The notes under the pieces are model-generated. The model was given only the letters and a program-made list of their open reading frames with translations, made no database searches and was not told the origin of the DNA. A stretch of 64,000 bases of DNA from Pedobacter alluvionis (GTDB lineage Bacteria; Bacteroidota; Bacteroidia; Sphingobacteriales; Sphingobacteriaceae): assembly GCF_003664035.1 (NCBI RefSeq), contig NZ_RCCK01000013.1:496001-560000 (forward strand). Reading direction: 5' to 3'. Within the stretch, counting starts at the first letter, position 1; every line of letters starts with the position of its first letter. Shown here one piece after another: positions 15,222 through 24,355 of the stretch. Both the position numbers and the translations under genes were made by a program.

Positions 15222-15902
15222 TTATTTCTTTGTCGCGTTATATTCCTTAACCCATTCAATTACCTCTCTGCTATTAAAATCGGTTCCGGCTTCTACCTTA
15301 GCTTTTAAGGCAGGTTGGTCTCCCATTTTCTGCAACAGAATATTCTTCACCTCAATCTTTTTGCTGTCCTCGGTTATCGCTTTCATGGGTACTTCCTGTA
15401 AAGGTCCGGCGCCAGGTTTTTCAATAAAGTAGCGCACAACAGGTGCGCCTGCAGGTCTTTCAGGTGCTGCATTACGTCCGCCGCCGATGCTGATGCCTCC
15501 GCCCATACCCATGCCACCATAACCACCAGTGCCTGTTCCAATACCAATTGAAGGCCTGAATTTTACCTTTTTCTCTTTCACCTGAGGAACCAGGGTGCCT
15601 CCGCCAAAGGAATAAAGGTTAACAGTTCCCATTTCGATTACTTTAACAAAACGATATTCGAAATTGCGCCCATTTGCAAATCCCTTGCTCACAAAACTAT
15701 CACCATTCCAGAAGAAATTTTTCACATCCTTTGCAGGCAAAATCACATCAGCCTCATCATTGGCGCTAATAAACACCGAAAAATAATCGGTTCCTTTTAT
15801 CGTTCCGCGGATTACATCGTCGTTATTTTTAACGATAAAATCCTGTGCATAAGTGGTGAACGCTATTGAAAAAAATAAAATAAAAAGGTTGAAAATCTTC
15901 AT
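15222..15902 (-). CDS. Secreted hypothetical protein with Gly-rich insert
   Basis: The 226-residue product has a Sec signal peptide (KIFNLFILFFSIAFTTYAQ). After a beta-rich N-terminal part (VIRGTIKGTDYFSVFIS) comes a Gly-rich stretch at about residues 120-143 with GTGTGGYGGMGMGGG, then a small helical C-terminus. The sequence resembles Bacteroidota exported proteins of unknown function. The Gly run could be a flexible linker or a self-assembling segment. It is monocistronic and convergent with the GNAT gene. Confidence 0.75.
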   Translation of the reverse strand: MKIFNLFILFFSIAFTTYAQDFIVKNNDDVIRGTIKGTDYFSVFISANDEADVILPAKDVKNFFWNGDSFVSKGFANGRNFEYRFVKVIEMGTVNLYSFGGGTLVPQVKEKKVKFRPSIGIGTGTGGYGGMGMGGGISIGGGRNAAPERPAGAPVVRYFIEKPGAGPLQEVPMKAITEDSKKIEVKNILLQKMGDQPALKAKVEAGTDFNSREVIEWVKEYNATKK

Positions 15903-15960
15903 AAGTTAGCAATATCGGGATACAACGTAAATTATTTAAAAATAATATCCAAAAACAGTA

Positions 15961-16659
15961 ATGATTGAAACGCTCTCTGCATTTTGGGATTTCTTAAAAA
16001 AGCCAAAACTTCTAAAACTCAGTAAAGATAATAAATCTCTTTGGAGAGATCTCTTATGGTTGCTCCTACTCGATTTAATATTTGCAGGTATTATAATGGG
16101 TATTTATTATATTCTGGTGCATTTTAAAGTTATTAAAGAATATGTTCAGGAAATCGATATCCTGAAAAAGTACGGGTTAACTGTGACCTTGCTTCTGATC
16201 TGTATTTTTGCTCCGGTATTAGAAGAGTTTTTATTTAGATGGCACCTAAGAAAGAAATATCTTTCAATATATTTTGTGTGTTTTACTTTGGGTCTGATAT
16301 CAAATTACTTTATAAAGAGCAGTTTTCTTACGTGGCCTGTTTATATCTTTTTTCTTTTTGTGGCATTAATTGTTCATGGATATTTTAAAAGAATAGACAT
16401 TCGCAAAAGACTGGTTTTTCAACAGAAATCGTTTGGCTATCTCTTTTATTATTCTGCTATCATATTTGGTTTAACACACTTGGGCAATATTAAAGGTTTA
16501 ACACTAAGCGATCCCGCTTTCATTCTATTTGTCATCTCCCAAACATTTACAGGTATATCGCTTGGTTTTATACGCATCAAATATGGCTTAGGTTATTCAA
16601 TGTTATTACATGGCTTCTTTAATTTTATCCTGTTATTATTAACGGTCTTTTTCTCTTAA
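15961..16659 (+). CDS. CPBP-family intramembrane metalloprotease
   Basis: The 232-residue membrane protein carries the three CPBP (Abi/Rce1) motifs: EEFLFR at residues 88-93, a His in the following helix (FGLTHLGN), and HGFFNF near the C-terminus. About six membrane helices are visible. Family members act as membrane-embedded glutamate-type proteases, in prenyl protein processing in eukaryotes and in bacteriocin immunity or unknown processes in bacteria. No bacteriocin gene is adjacent. It is transcribed divergently from the Gly-rich protein. Confidence 0.85.
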   Translation: MIETLSAFWDFLKKPKLLKLSKDNKSLWRDLLWLLLLDLIFAGIIMGIYYILVHFKVIKEYVQEIDILKKYGLTVTLLLICIFAPVLEEFLFRWHLRKKYLSIYFVCFTLGLISNYFIKSSFLTWPVYIFFLFVALIVHGYFKRIDIRKRLVFQQKSFGYLFYYSAIIFGLTHLGNIKGLTLSDPAFILFVISQTFTGISLGFIRIKYGLGYSMLLHGFFNFILLLLTVFFS

Positions 16660-16724
16660 ATTGGGAGTTTATCTTTTCTAAACCTTTAACTTTTGTTACT
16701 TTTATCATCCGATAAATCTATTTG

Positions 16725-16753
16725 TCGGTGTAATCATAAAATCGGTGTAATCA
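16725..16753. repeat. 12-base direct repeat upstream of polA
   Basis: TCGGTGTAATCA occurs at 16725-16736 and again at 16742-16753, directly before the polA ATG at 16755. It may be a local duplication or a binding site for a regulator. Confidence 0.55.
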
Positions 16754-16754
16754 C

Positions 16755-19562
16755 ATGAATAAAAAACTCTTTCTCCTCGACGGTATGGCGCTAATGTACA
16801 GGGCGCATTTTGCATTAAGTAAAAATCCGCGTTTTACCTCAACAGGTATCAATACATCGGCAGTAATGGGCTTTACCAATACCTTATTAGATGTTTTGAA
16901 GAAAGAAAAACCGACACACATTGCAGTAGTTTTTGATACTGAAGCCCCAACTGAAAGGCATACCTCTTTCGAAGCCTATAAAGCACACCGTCAGGCCATG
17001 CCTGAGGATCTGGCTGCTGCAATGCCTTATGTAATTAAATTGATTACCGGTTTCAATATCCCCGTAATTACTTCTGATGGGTATGAGGCAGATGATATTA
17101 TTGGTACACTGGCGAAAAAAGCGGAACAAAAGGGGTATCAGGTTTACTGTATGACCCCTGATAAGGATTTTGCACAACTGGTTTCTGAAAATATTTTTAT
17201 TTACAAACCTGCCCGCATGGGTAACGATATGGAAATATTGGGTGTAAAAGAAGTATTGACTAAATGGGAGATCGAAAATGTATTGCAGGTGATCGATATC
17301 CTGGGCTTATGGGGCGATGCCGTGGATAATATCCCGGGTATCCCGGGTATTGGAGAGAAAACTGCTAAAGCTCTGATCAAGCAATATGGCTCTATGGAGA
17401 ACATTATTGCGAACTCCCATGAGCTAAAAGGAAAACAACGCGAAAACGTTGAGAATTTTGCAGAACAAGGTTTAATATCCAAAAAACTAGCGACAATTCT
17501 GTTGGATGTTCCCGTTGAATTGGATGAGGCCAGTTTAGAACTTTGTGATCCGAGCCGCGATTTATTAGAACCATTATTTACCGAGTTAGAATTCAGGACT
17601 TTAGGGCGCAGGGTATTTGGTGATGAATTTTCGGTAACTACAGCGCGTTTTCAGGAAGGTACGCAAACAGATTTATTCGGCAATCAATCGGGCGAAACCA
17701 TTCAATATACCAACACACTGGAAGAAGAACCTGCAGAAAAACTTCCAGCCAAAACCATCGAAAATACTGAACATGATTACCAGCTAATTGACTCGGCAGA
17801 GCAGCGTGCTGATCTGATCAAATTGTTACTTGCTGAAAAGCGGATTTCCTTTGATACCGAAACTACTGGCACTGATGCAAACATGGCCGATTTAGTAGGT
17901 TTGTCATTCTCTATTAAACCTGGAACAGGTTATTATATCCCAGTGCCTGCAGAAAGGGAAGAAGCGCAATTAATTGTTGATGAATTTAGGGTGATATTGG
18001 AAAATGAGGCCATCGAGAAAATCGGTCAGAATACCAAATACGATATCCTGGTTTTAAAATGGTATGGCGTAGAAGTAAAAGGCAAACTTTTCGATACCAT
18101 GCTTGCACATTATTTAATCGATCCCGATACCCGCCATGGGATGGATGTATTATCAGAGAATTACCTTGGTTATTCTCCGATTTCTATTACCAAACTAATT
18201 GGGGCGAAAGGCAAAAACCAGGGCACCATGCGTGATGTTCCTGTGGTAGATGTTGTAGATTATGCAGCCGAGGATGCCGATGTAACTTTGCAGTTAGCAC
18301 ACATCTTTGAACCGAAATTAAAAGAGTTAAATGCAGCCAAGCTTGCCGAAGAAATTGAAAATCCTTTGGTTTATGTACTGGCAGACATAGAAAAGGAAGG
18401 CGTTCGAATTGATATCGAAACTTTACAGGCCTATTCTAAAGAACTTGAAACTGAAATTATCAAGTTCGAACAGAATGTGTATGACAAAGCCGGAATTAAA
18501 TTTAACCTGGCTTCGCCGAAACAATTGGGAGAGGTTTTATTTGATAAACTTCAGCTCGACCCGAAAGCTAAAAAAACTAAAACCGGTCAGTACCAAACCG
18601 GAGAAGATGTTTTAATGGCGCTAGCGAGTAAAAGTGATATCGTGAAGGATATTTTAGATTTCCGCCAGTTACAGAAACTTAAATCAACCTATGTTGATGC
18701 ATTGCCATTAATGGTTAACCCTAAAACGGGAAGGGTACACACTTCTTACAATCAGGCCGTAGCCGCCACTGGCAGGTTAAGCTCCAATAACCCGAATTTA
18801 CAGAACATCCCGATCCGTACCGAACGTGGCAGGGAAGTGCGTAAAGCTTTTATTGCAAGAGATGAAAACCACATTTTGCTGTCGGCCGATTATTCGCAGA
18901 TAGAATTGCGCATTATTGCCGAAATAAGTAAAGAAGAAAATATGCTTGATGCTTTTAGCAAAGGGATCGATATCCATACGGCAACAGCAGCTAAAGTATA
19001 TGGTGTAAGTATTGAAGAGGTTGATGGAACGCAGCGTAGAAATGCAAAAGCAGTTAACTTTGGTATTATTTACGGTCAGTCGGCTTTTGGTTTATCGCAG
19101 AATTTAGGCATTCCACGTAAAGAAGCTGCCGAAATTATTGAACAATACTTTGCGCAATATCCTGGTATTAAACGTTACATGAGCGATACCATGAATTTTG
19201 CCCGCGAAAATGGATTTGTAGAAACCATAATGGGTAGAAGACGCTATTTGAGAGACATTAACTCGGCCAATCAGATAGTAAGGGGTTTTGCTGAACGAAA
19301 TGCCATTAACGCGCCTATACAGGGTTCTGCTGCTGATATGATCAAGATTGCTATGATCAATATCCACAAAGAGATGAAAGCACAAAATTTGCAATCAACT
19401 ATGACTATGCAGGTGCATGATGAGTTAGTGTTTGATGTATTAAGGTCTGAAAAAGAAGTGATGAAAGCAATTATTCAGGATAAAATGGCCAATGCCATTA
19501 AATTAACTGTACCAATTGTTGTAGAAATTGGTGAGGGTGAAAACTGGCTGGCTGCGCATTAA
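16755..19562 (+). CDS. polA: DNA polymerase I
   Basis: The 935-residue enzyme has all three domains. The 5' nuclease covers about residues 1-290 (GYEADDIIGTLA; GDAVDNIPGIPGIGEKTA). The 3'-5' exonuclease is intact, with DTE at 367-369. The polymerase domain has motif A DYSQIELR (Asp712), motif B RRNAKAVNFGIIYG and motif C VHDE (Asp889). It fills gaps during repair and removes RNA primers in the cytoplasm. The length is typical for Bacteroidota PolA, and nothing is missing. It appears to be a single-gene unit. Confidence 0.98.
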   Translation: MNKKLFLLDGMALMYRAHFALSKNPRFTSTGINTSAVMGFTNTLLDVLKKEKPTHIAVVFDTEAPTERHTSFEAYKAHRQAMPEDLAAAMPYVIKLITGFNIPVITSDGYEADDIIGTLAKKAEQKGYQVYCMTPDKDFAQLVSENIFIYKPARMGNDMEILGVKEVLTKWEIENVLQVIDILGLWGDAVDNIPGIPGIGEKTAKALIKQYGSMENIIANSHELKGKQRENVENFAEQGLISKKLATILLDVPVELDEASLELCDPSRDLLEPLFTELEFRTLGRRVFGDEFSVTTARFQEGTQTDLFGNQSGETIQYTNTLEEEPAEKLPAKTIENTEHDYQLIDSAEQRADLIKLLLAEKRISFDTETTGTDANMADLVGLSFSIKPGTGYYIPVPAEREEAQLIVDEFRVILENEAIEKIGQNTKYDILVLKWYGVEVKGKLFDTMLAHYLIDPDTRHGMDVLSENYLGYSPISITKLIGAKGKNQGTMRDVPVVDVVDYAAEDADVTLQLAHIFEPKLKELNAAKLAEEIENPLVYVLADIEKEGVRIDIETLQAYSKELETEIIKFEQNVYDKAGIKFNLASPKQLGEVLFDKLQLDPKAKKTKTGQYQTGEDVLMALASKSDIVKDILDFRQLQKLKSTYVDALPLMVNPKTGRVHTSYNQAVAATGRLSSNNPNLQNIPIRTERGREVRKAFIARDENHILLSADYSQIELRIIAEISKEENMLDAFSKGIDIHTATAAKVYGVSIEEVDGTQRRNAKAVNFGIIYGQSAFGLSQNLGIPRKEAAEIIEQYFAQYPGIKRYMSDTMNFARENGFVETIMGRRRYLRDINSANQIVRGFAERNAINAPIQGSAADMIKIAMINIHKEMKAQNLQSTMTMQVHDELVFDVLRSEKEVMKAIIQDKMANAIKLTVPIVVEIGEGENWLAAH

Positions 19563-19653
19563 AAAATAAAAATAGTTATTATCTTCATTAAAACTTCATA
19601 TCGATTTATGAATTTTATATCAACAAAATAAACGAGTAAAATAAAAATCGAAA

Positions 19654-19692
19654 GTTATGAAACCTCTGAGTGAAACGAAGAAATTTCATAAC
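19654..19692 (+). other. Inverted repeat in the leader of the Lys/Thr-rich protein gene
   Basis: Perfect 9-base arms GTTATGAAA (19654-19662) and TTTCATAAC (19684-19692) with a 21-base loop lie 25 bases upstream of the ATG. It may be an operator or an mRNA hairpin. Confidence 0.5.
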
Positions 19693-19716
19693 AACTAAAA
19701 AACAAATCAAAGAATT

Positions 19717-20055
19717 ATGAAAAAGTTATTGAGTTTAATCGCAATCGCAGCATTTGGTTTAACAACAGCATTTGCTCAAACACCAGCTACAGCTACTAAA
19801 GCTAAAACTGTTGCCAAAAAAGAAGTAAAAACAACAACTGCACCTGTTAAAGCAGGTGTAAAACAAGATGCTAAAAAAGTAGAGACTAAAACCACTACTA
19901 CAGCTACTAAAGTAAAAGCAGATGGTACACCAGATAAACGTTTTAAAGAAAATAAAGCAAAAGCAGTAACTAAAGTTGCTGGTCCAACTAAAAAAGATGG
20001 TACAGCAGATATGCGTTACAAAGCAAACAAAGCTGCCGCTGCTAAAAAGAATTAG
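19717..20055 (+). CDS. Small exported Lys/Thr/Ala-rich protein with two DGTxDxR repeats
   Basis: The 112-residue product has a signal peptide (KKLLSLIAIAAFGLTTAFA, cut before QTPA). The mature protein is a low-complexity, strongly basic chain. Two 14-residue repeats occur at residues 68-81 (ADGTPDKRFKENKA) and 93-106 (KDGTADMRYKANKA), joined by Ala/Lys/Thr linkers. I know similar repeats from Sphingobacteriaceae exported proteins without assigned function. The strong terminator right after it suggests a highly expressed, single-gene unit; a structural or surface role is a guess. Confidence 0.8.
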   Translation: MKKLLSLIAIAAFGLTTAFAQTPATATKAKTVAKKEVKTTTAPVKAGVKQDAKKVETKTTTTATKVKADGTPDKRFKENKAKAVTKVAGPTKKDGTADMRYKANKAAAAKKN

Positions 20056-20075
20056 GTTCAGGTTTATAATTTGAA

Positions 20076-20107
20076 GGGTCTCCAATGAAAATCGGAGGCC
20101 CTTTTTT
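20076..20107 (+). terminator. Intrinsic terminator
   Basis: Stem GGGTCTCC (20076-20083) and GGAGGCCC (20094-20101), one G-T pair, is followed by T6. Confidence 0.85.
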
Positions 20108-20158
20108 GTTTTTACGCCACATGGATTACTCCTTAAGCGTGCACTCTGCAAAAAAATC

Positions 20159-20243
20159 GTCATCTCGACCGGAACGCAGTGTAGCGGAGAGATCTACCTC
20201 GAGATAGATTTCTCCATTCCGTTGCACTTCAGTCAAAATGACG
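20159..20243. repeat. REP-like extragenic repeat, full copy
   Basis: The left half GTCATCTCGACCGGAACGCA and the right half (CCATTCCGTTGCACTTCAGTC, ending in AAAATGAC) form a long imperfect hairpin. Half or degenerate copies are at 45433-45523 and 60459-60498. This is the common Bacteroidota 'GTCATCTCGACyGGAGC' repeat type. Confidence 0.7.
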
Positions 20244-20254
20244 GCTCGCCGAAA

Positions 20255-20932
20255 CTATAAACTTATTGTTTCACCAATTTCTGGCAACAATAAAGTTTTG
20301 TTTTCGCGCTTAAATTTATCCAAAGCAGCTTTGGTATCAATTTCAATTACCGGAAAGGTATTGTAATGAACGCCGATCACCTTGTCACAATCGAAATATT
20401 TTGTTGCCACCAAAGCATCATCAACATCCATGGTATAATTCCCGCCGATTGGTAAAATGGCATAATCCAAGTTGCAAATATCAGCCAAAACTTTCATTTC
20501 AATTGTTAGGCCTGTATCACCAGCAAAGTAGATCTGTTTGCCATCAACTTCAAGTACAAAACCAGCAGGATTTCCGCCGTAACTTCCATCTGGTAAACCT
20601 GATGAGTGTGTAGCGGGCACCATGCGTACAGTTCCCCAATCGAAAGTAAATTTACCAAAATTCATTCCATGTACTTTTTCCACGCCTTGTTTCGAAGCCC
20701 AATCGGTAATCTCAGGCATTGCAATAACGGTTGCCTGGGTTTGTTTAGCCAATTCAACCAAGTCGGCTACGTGGTCGCCATGACCATGGCTCACTAAAAT
20801 ATAATCAGCTTCAATCGCTTTAATATCTACATTTTTAGCTAGTGGATTATGTGATATAAATGGGTCGAACAATAATTTTTTGCCAGCTGCTTCTAGTAAG
20901 AAACAAGATTGGCCATAATAGGTGTATTTCAT
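20255..20932 (-). CDS. UPF0173 metal-dependent hydrolase (metallo-beta-lactamase fold)
   Basis: The 225-residue protein has the fold's zinc motif SHGHGDHVAD, the later ATHSSG and FAGDTGLT segments, and the C-terminal GVHYNTFPVI typical of UPF0173 (YtkL/PH1671-like) enzymes. These are cytoplasmic hydrolases of unknown natural substrate. The protein has no signal peptide. Upstream of it on the same strand is the YbaB gene, 54 bases away, so the two may share a transcript. Confidence 0.9.
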   Translation of the reverse strand: MKYTYYGQSCFLLEAAGKKLLFDPFISHNPLAKNVDIKAIEADYILVSHGHGDHVADLVELAKQTQATVIAMPEITDWASKQGVEKVHGMNFGKFTFDWGTVRMVPATHSSGLPDGSYGGNPAGFVLEVDGKQIYFAGDTGLTIEMKVLADICNLDYAILPIGGNYTMDVDDALVATKYFDCDKVIGVHYNTFPVIEIDTKAALDKFKRENKTLLLPEIGETISL

Positions 20933-20986
20933 AGTTTTAGTATCAAGTAGATTGATTTGAGTATCAAGATTGATTTTGACGATATA

Positions 20987-21292
20987 TTATTGTCCAAACA
21001 TACCGCCTAAGCCTCCTAGCATATCTTGCGCCGAGGCCTGCATTTCGGCAGCACTAACCTGTTCGGCACTTGCCATCGCTTTGTTAATTGCAGTTAATAA
21101 CAGTTCTTCCAATTCTTCCTTATCGGCATTTTTCAAAAACTCCTCATCAATGGAAATTCCGGTGATGGATTTATTGGCTGTAGCGGTGATTTTTATTGCA
21201 CCATTTTCAACTTCGCCAAACACCGAGATCGTATCCAGACGCTTTTTAACTTCCTCGGCTTTTTGTTGAGCCGCAAATAATTTATCGAACAT
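20987..21292 (-). CDS. YbaB/EbfC family nucleoid-associated protein
   Basis: The 101-residue protein has the YbaB/EbfC layout: an N-terminal helix (FDKLFAAQQKAEEVKKRLDTI), a central sheet (VENGAIKITATANKSITGISIDEEFL) and a C-terminal helix. Such proteins form dimers that bind DNA without strong sequence preference. The usual neighbours dnaX and recR are absent here; the gene sits between a membrane protein gene and the UPF0173 gene. Confidence 0.88.
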   Translation of the reverse strand: MFDKLFAAQQKAEEVKKRLDTISVFGEVENGAIKITATANKSITGISIDEEFLKNADKEELEELLLTAINKAMASAEQVSAAEMQASAQDMLGGLGGMFGQ

Positions 21293-21315
21293 AATCGTTT
21301 TGTTTTGTAATGAAA

Positions 21316-22299
21316 CTAAATCCGGCCTAAAATCGTGTTGGCCTCATCAAGGAAGCGCTCAATCTTTTTAGTGCCTATAAAGCTTTTAAGGTTTAAAATG
21401 GTTGTTTTATTTTTGGCAGGCAAAAAAATCTCTGCCCTGACTTCGGTACCTGAATAAATAAGATTGGTTGTTTTACGGATCACCTGAAAACGGATCAGGT
21501 CATCAAATGGGTATTCTTTTTTAAAACGGCCAGCAAAAGTAGAACGGATAATTTTCCTTTGGCTTTTATCAAAGCGGATGTTGGAGGTTGCTGCAAAAAG
21601 AAGTGCCAAGCCTATCGCCGCTGGGAAATAGGTGATGAGTATTTTTTGAATAGATCCTTCGTTTGCCAAAAAATCGGGGCTAAACAATATGGCAACAGTA
21701 GCACCGATAAAAATCAACCCCAAAATAAAACTTCCTATCTTATTATCCCGCAACAGGTAAACACCACCTTCTTCTCTGAAAAACTTAAAATCGTAAATGG
21801 TCTGTTTAGGAATTACTGGTGCATTGGCGAATACAAGCTCATCAATCTTTGGTAATACCTCCTGCTGAAAAGCAATGAGGTTGGCATTGGTGGCTTTACT
21901 ATAACCGGAAGAAACAAGTAAGCCTCTGCCATGTCTGTTACTTTTTTTGAACAGTTTATAATTAAAGCCGCTTCCCAGCACTTCGTATGGCTCTACTGAG
22001 GCGATATCATCAAAAGGGATTGATCCAATCGGTAAAAACGCGATTTTTTTATATAAAACCCTGCTGTTCCCATCAAAAATTACTTTTGTTTCGGCAATAA
22101 AAATCAGCAGTAACGGAATTAATAACAGGAAGCCATAATACCCAAGAGTGAGGCCGGCAGAATAACCCTGTACCGATTTTGATAAAAAGAAAATAAAGGC
22201 CGCAATCAGTACAAAAAATATAAGCCCAACTATCCTTAAATTTCTTTTAGGATAGATGGTTAATGTACCCGGTCCGATAATCCATTTTGTTTTTGCCAT
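21316..22299 (-). CDS. Membrane protein of unknown function with PH-like domains
   Basis: The 327-residue protein starts at the ATG at 22299 (AKTKWIIGPGTLTIYPKRN); a longer frame would overlap the upstream hydrolase gene. There are two pairs of membrane helices at about residues 20-70 and 190-240. Each pair is followed by a beta-rich soluble stretch (VIFDGNSRVLYKKIAFLPIGSI; IRFDKSQRKIIRSTFAGRF). The duplication of 'helix pair plus soluble domain', with a PH-like look, is an inference. I do not recognise the family. It follows the serine hydrolase gene after 4 bases. Confidence 0.7.
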   Translation of the reverse strand: MAKTKWIIGPGTLTIYPKRNLRIVGLIFFVLIAAFIFFLSKSVQGYSAGLTLGYYGFLLLIPLLLIFIAETKVIFDGNSRVLYKKIAFLPIGSIPFDDIASVEPYEVLGSGFNYKLFKKSNRHGRGLLVSSGYSKATNANLIAFQQEVLPKIDELVFANAPVIPKQTIYDFKFFREEGGVYLLRDNKIGSFILGLIFIGATVAILFSPDFLANEGSIQKILITYFPAAIGLALLFAATSNIRFDKSQRKIIRSTFAGRFKKEYPFDDLIRFQVIRKTTNLIYSGTEVRAEIFLPAKNKTTILNLKSFIGTKKIERFLDEANTILGRI

Positions 22300-22303
22300 A
22301 AAT

Positions 22304-23536
22304 TTAATCTTCGTCTGAACCTGGCAAACTGCCATTGCCATGGTATGCCCCCTTACGGATAATCGGCATGTCGAAGTGTTTATACAGATCGTCGAGATGC
22401 ATCAAACTTCCGTTGGTCAGGTTGCCTAAAAACACAATAACAATATTTTTGTTTAGATCTCTTACATAAATATGGCGGAAACCATGCCACCAACCCGTAT
22501 GGTATACCACTTTGTCCATTTTTTCGCCATCAAACATTCTCCAACCATAACCATAGTTGAAGTGGCCATTAATAGGTTTATTGTGTCCGGTATAGGCAGA
22601 ATCGAGGCTCTTTTTACTTAATAATCTTCCATTTTTCAAATATTTATCAAACAGCACCAAATCGTGTACCGTACTATAAATGCCTTTATCTCCAACTGGT
22701 CCATCCAGAAAGTTCTGTGCAACAGAATATCTAAAACTATTGCGGTCGTGGCCAACTACGTCAACCGGAATTTTTTCATACTCGGTTGTACTATATACGT
22801 GTGTATGTTTTAATCCTGCCGGTTTAAACACATGTTCCATCATGTACTGCGAATAGCGCTGACCGGTTACTTTTTCTATAATGGCACCCAACACCATAAA
22901 GTTTGAGTTGTTGTAATGGAATCGGTTATCCGGTTTGGTGTATGGATTAGGTTTACGCTCGGCAATAACATTCATTACTTCCTGGTTGGTTACCCCCTTT
23001 TTCATGTTACGCTTTTCTTTACGCCAGATATCATCGATAAAGTACACGTAATTCATCATACCACTACGGTGAGAAAGCAATAATTTTACAGTAATGCCCT
23101 CATAAGGAAAATTAGGATAGAACTTTTTTACGTTATCGTTTAACGAAAGTTTTCCAGCCTCTACTAATTGCATAATCGCTGTGCCGGTAAATGTTTTGGT
23201 AATGGAAGCCAATTCAAACTCTGAGTTGATCGTCAAACTATCTCTGTGGAGGTAATCGGCCCAACCGATCGCTTTTTCGTAAAGGATTTTCCCGTCTTTT
23301 GCCACCAGCATATTTCCGTTAAAACCATATTTTTTATGTAGATTATCTACAAAATCGGCAATCCATTTGTCGCCTTTTTGTGGGTTGTAAACCAATAAAA
23401 GGCTATCCGCTTTATCGTCATCTTTGGTGCGGATTTTTTTTTCAGCAGCCTTTTTCTCTTCAGATTTTTTGCTTGAACAAGCAGTTAATAAAGTTGCAGA
23501 GAGGGCTAATACTGAACATATATATCTAAAATTCAT
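22304..23536 (-). CDS. Serine hydrolase of the class C beta-lactamase family, lipoprotein
   Basis: The 410-residue protein is a lipoprotein (lipobox LTAC, Cys20). Catalytic motifs of the AmpC/penicillin-binding family are present: SITK (Ser111, Lys114), YNN (Tyr208, Asn210) and HTGWWHG in place of KTG. Such outer-membrane-anchored enzymes are mostly esterases or D-aminopeptidases acting on cell-wall peptides; real beta-lactamase activity is less likely. The C-terminal tail is short. It is followed closely by the PH-like membrane protein gene, so the two may act together. Confidence 0.88.
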   Translation of the reverse strand: MNFRYICSVLALSATLLTACSSKKSEEKKAAEKKIRTKDDDKADSLLLVYNPQKGDKWIADFVDNLHKKYGFNGNMLVAKDGKILYEKAIGWADYLHRDSLTINSEFELASITKTFTGTAIMQLVEAGKLSLNDNVKKFYPNFPYEGITVKLLLSHRSGMMNYVYFIDDIWRKEKRNMKKGVTNQEVMNVIAERKPNPYTKPDNRFHYNNSNFMVLGAIIEKVTGQRYSQYMMEHVFKPAGLKHTHVYSTTEYEKIPVDVVGHDRNSFRYSVAQNFLDGPVGDKGIYSTVHDLVLFDKYLKNGRLLSKKSLDSAYTGHNKPINGHFNYGYGWRMFDGEKMDKVVYHTGWWHGFRHIYVRDLNKNIVIVFLGNLTNGSLMHLDDLYKHFDMPIIRKGAYHGNGSLPGSDED

Positions 23537-23604
23537 TTATAATAAGGGTAGTATATTTAAAACCCGAAAATTAAAGAATTTTAGACGGTTAAAACGAAAG
23601 AGTT

Positions 23605-24156
23605 TTACACATTTTCGCAATTTTGGCCGTACCAGCATTCAAATAAATGTCCTTTACTTCCATAAACAGGGTCGCTGTCTGGATTTTTCACTTTAGCAAT
23701 GGTTTCATCTGCTTCAGGTCGCTCTTCAGCTTTCCCATATTTCATATCGTAATCTGAGCCATTTGGATATGCGCCTACGACAGTAAAGTCGTCGCTTGAG
23801 TTCAGTTTTTTATGTGCTACACCTGCAGGGATGATAATTACGTCACCTTTATCCAGTTCTATACAAACGCCATGCTCACCTCCAAACTGTACATCGGCCT
23901 TGCCACAGAATACGCCCATTACCTCATGTGTATTGCTATGGTAATGGTGATAATCAAAAATACCATCAACCCAAGAATTGGTATAACCATTCTGCGCGAA
24001 AACTTTTTTGATTACTTCTTCAGTATCATCAGGATGTAACCTGAACGTACCTTTGTAAATCATTAACGGTAGAGTAGGATTATTAGGGAAATTGCCGTTC
24101 TCCTCTATTTTATGTGCAACTAAGTAAGCTTCTTGTATCAGTTTTTCTTTGTCCAT
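23605..24156 (-). CDS. Cupin-domain protein, YjlB-like
   Basis: The 183-residue protein has a cupin barrel with the metal-binding pattern HHYHSNTHEVMGVFCG and a second part GDVIIIPAGVAHKKL. The N-terminal stretch (NGNFPNNPTLPLMIYKGTF) is like that of B. subtilis YjlB, a cupin of unknown function. It is likely cytoplasmic and binds one metal ion through His residues. The gene is alone, with a half copy of the CCCGCAGATTTAA repeat just upstream of it. Confidence 0.85.
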   Translation of the reverse strand: MDKEKLIQEAYLVAHKIEENGNFPNNPTLPLMIYKGTFRLHPDDTEEVIKKVFAQNGYTNSWVDGIFDYHHYHSNTHEVMGVFCGKADVQFGGEHGVCIELDKGDVIIIPAGVAHKKLNSSDDFTVVGAYPNGSDYDMKYGKAEERPEADETIAKVKNPDSDPVYGSKGHLFECWYGQNCENV

Positions 24157-24220
24157 GATTTTGGGTGTTTAATAATTAACAAAGGAATTGGAAAAGGGTT
24201 TAGGTTTATCAGGTTTTTCT

Positions 24221-24248
24221 CCCGCAGATTTAAGAAGATAGGCGCAGA
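24221..24248 (+). repeat. Left copy of the CCCGCAGATTTAA repeat next to a GxxExxY gene
   Basis: The 28-base stretch matches 24743-24770 at 25 of 28 bases in direct orientation. It is a half element, without the pairing right half. Confidence 0.7.
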
Positions 24249-24355
24249 GCTGCTCTCTTTTTCCTAGACTGAATTTATTATTTTGATAATTACAGGAATT
24301 ATAATATTTTTAGTTAATCATCCTCATTTAAGAATACCCATTAAATTTTTATACT

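Noticed and set aside
22304..23536. Antibiotic-resistance beta-lactamase
   Set aside because: The third motif is HTG and the protein is a lipoprotein; this is the general serine-hydrolase (esterase/peptidase) branch, so a resistance claim is not supported.
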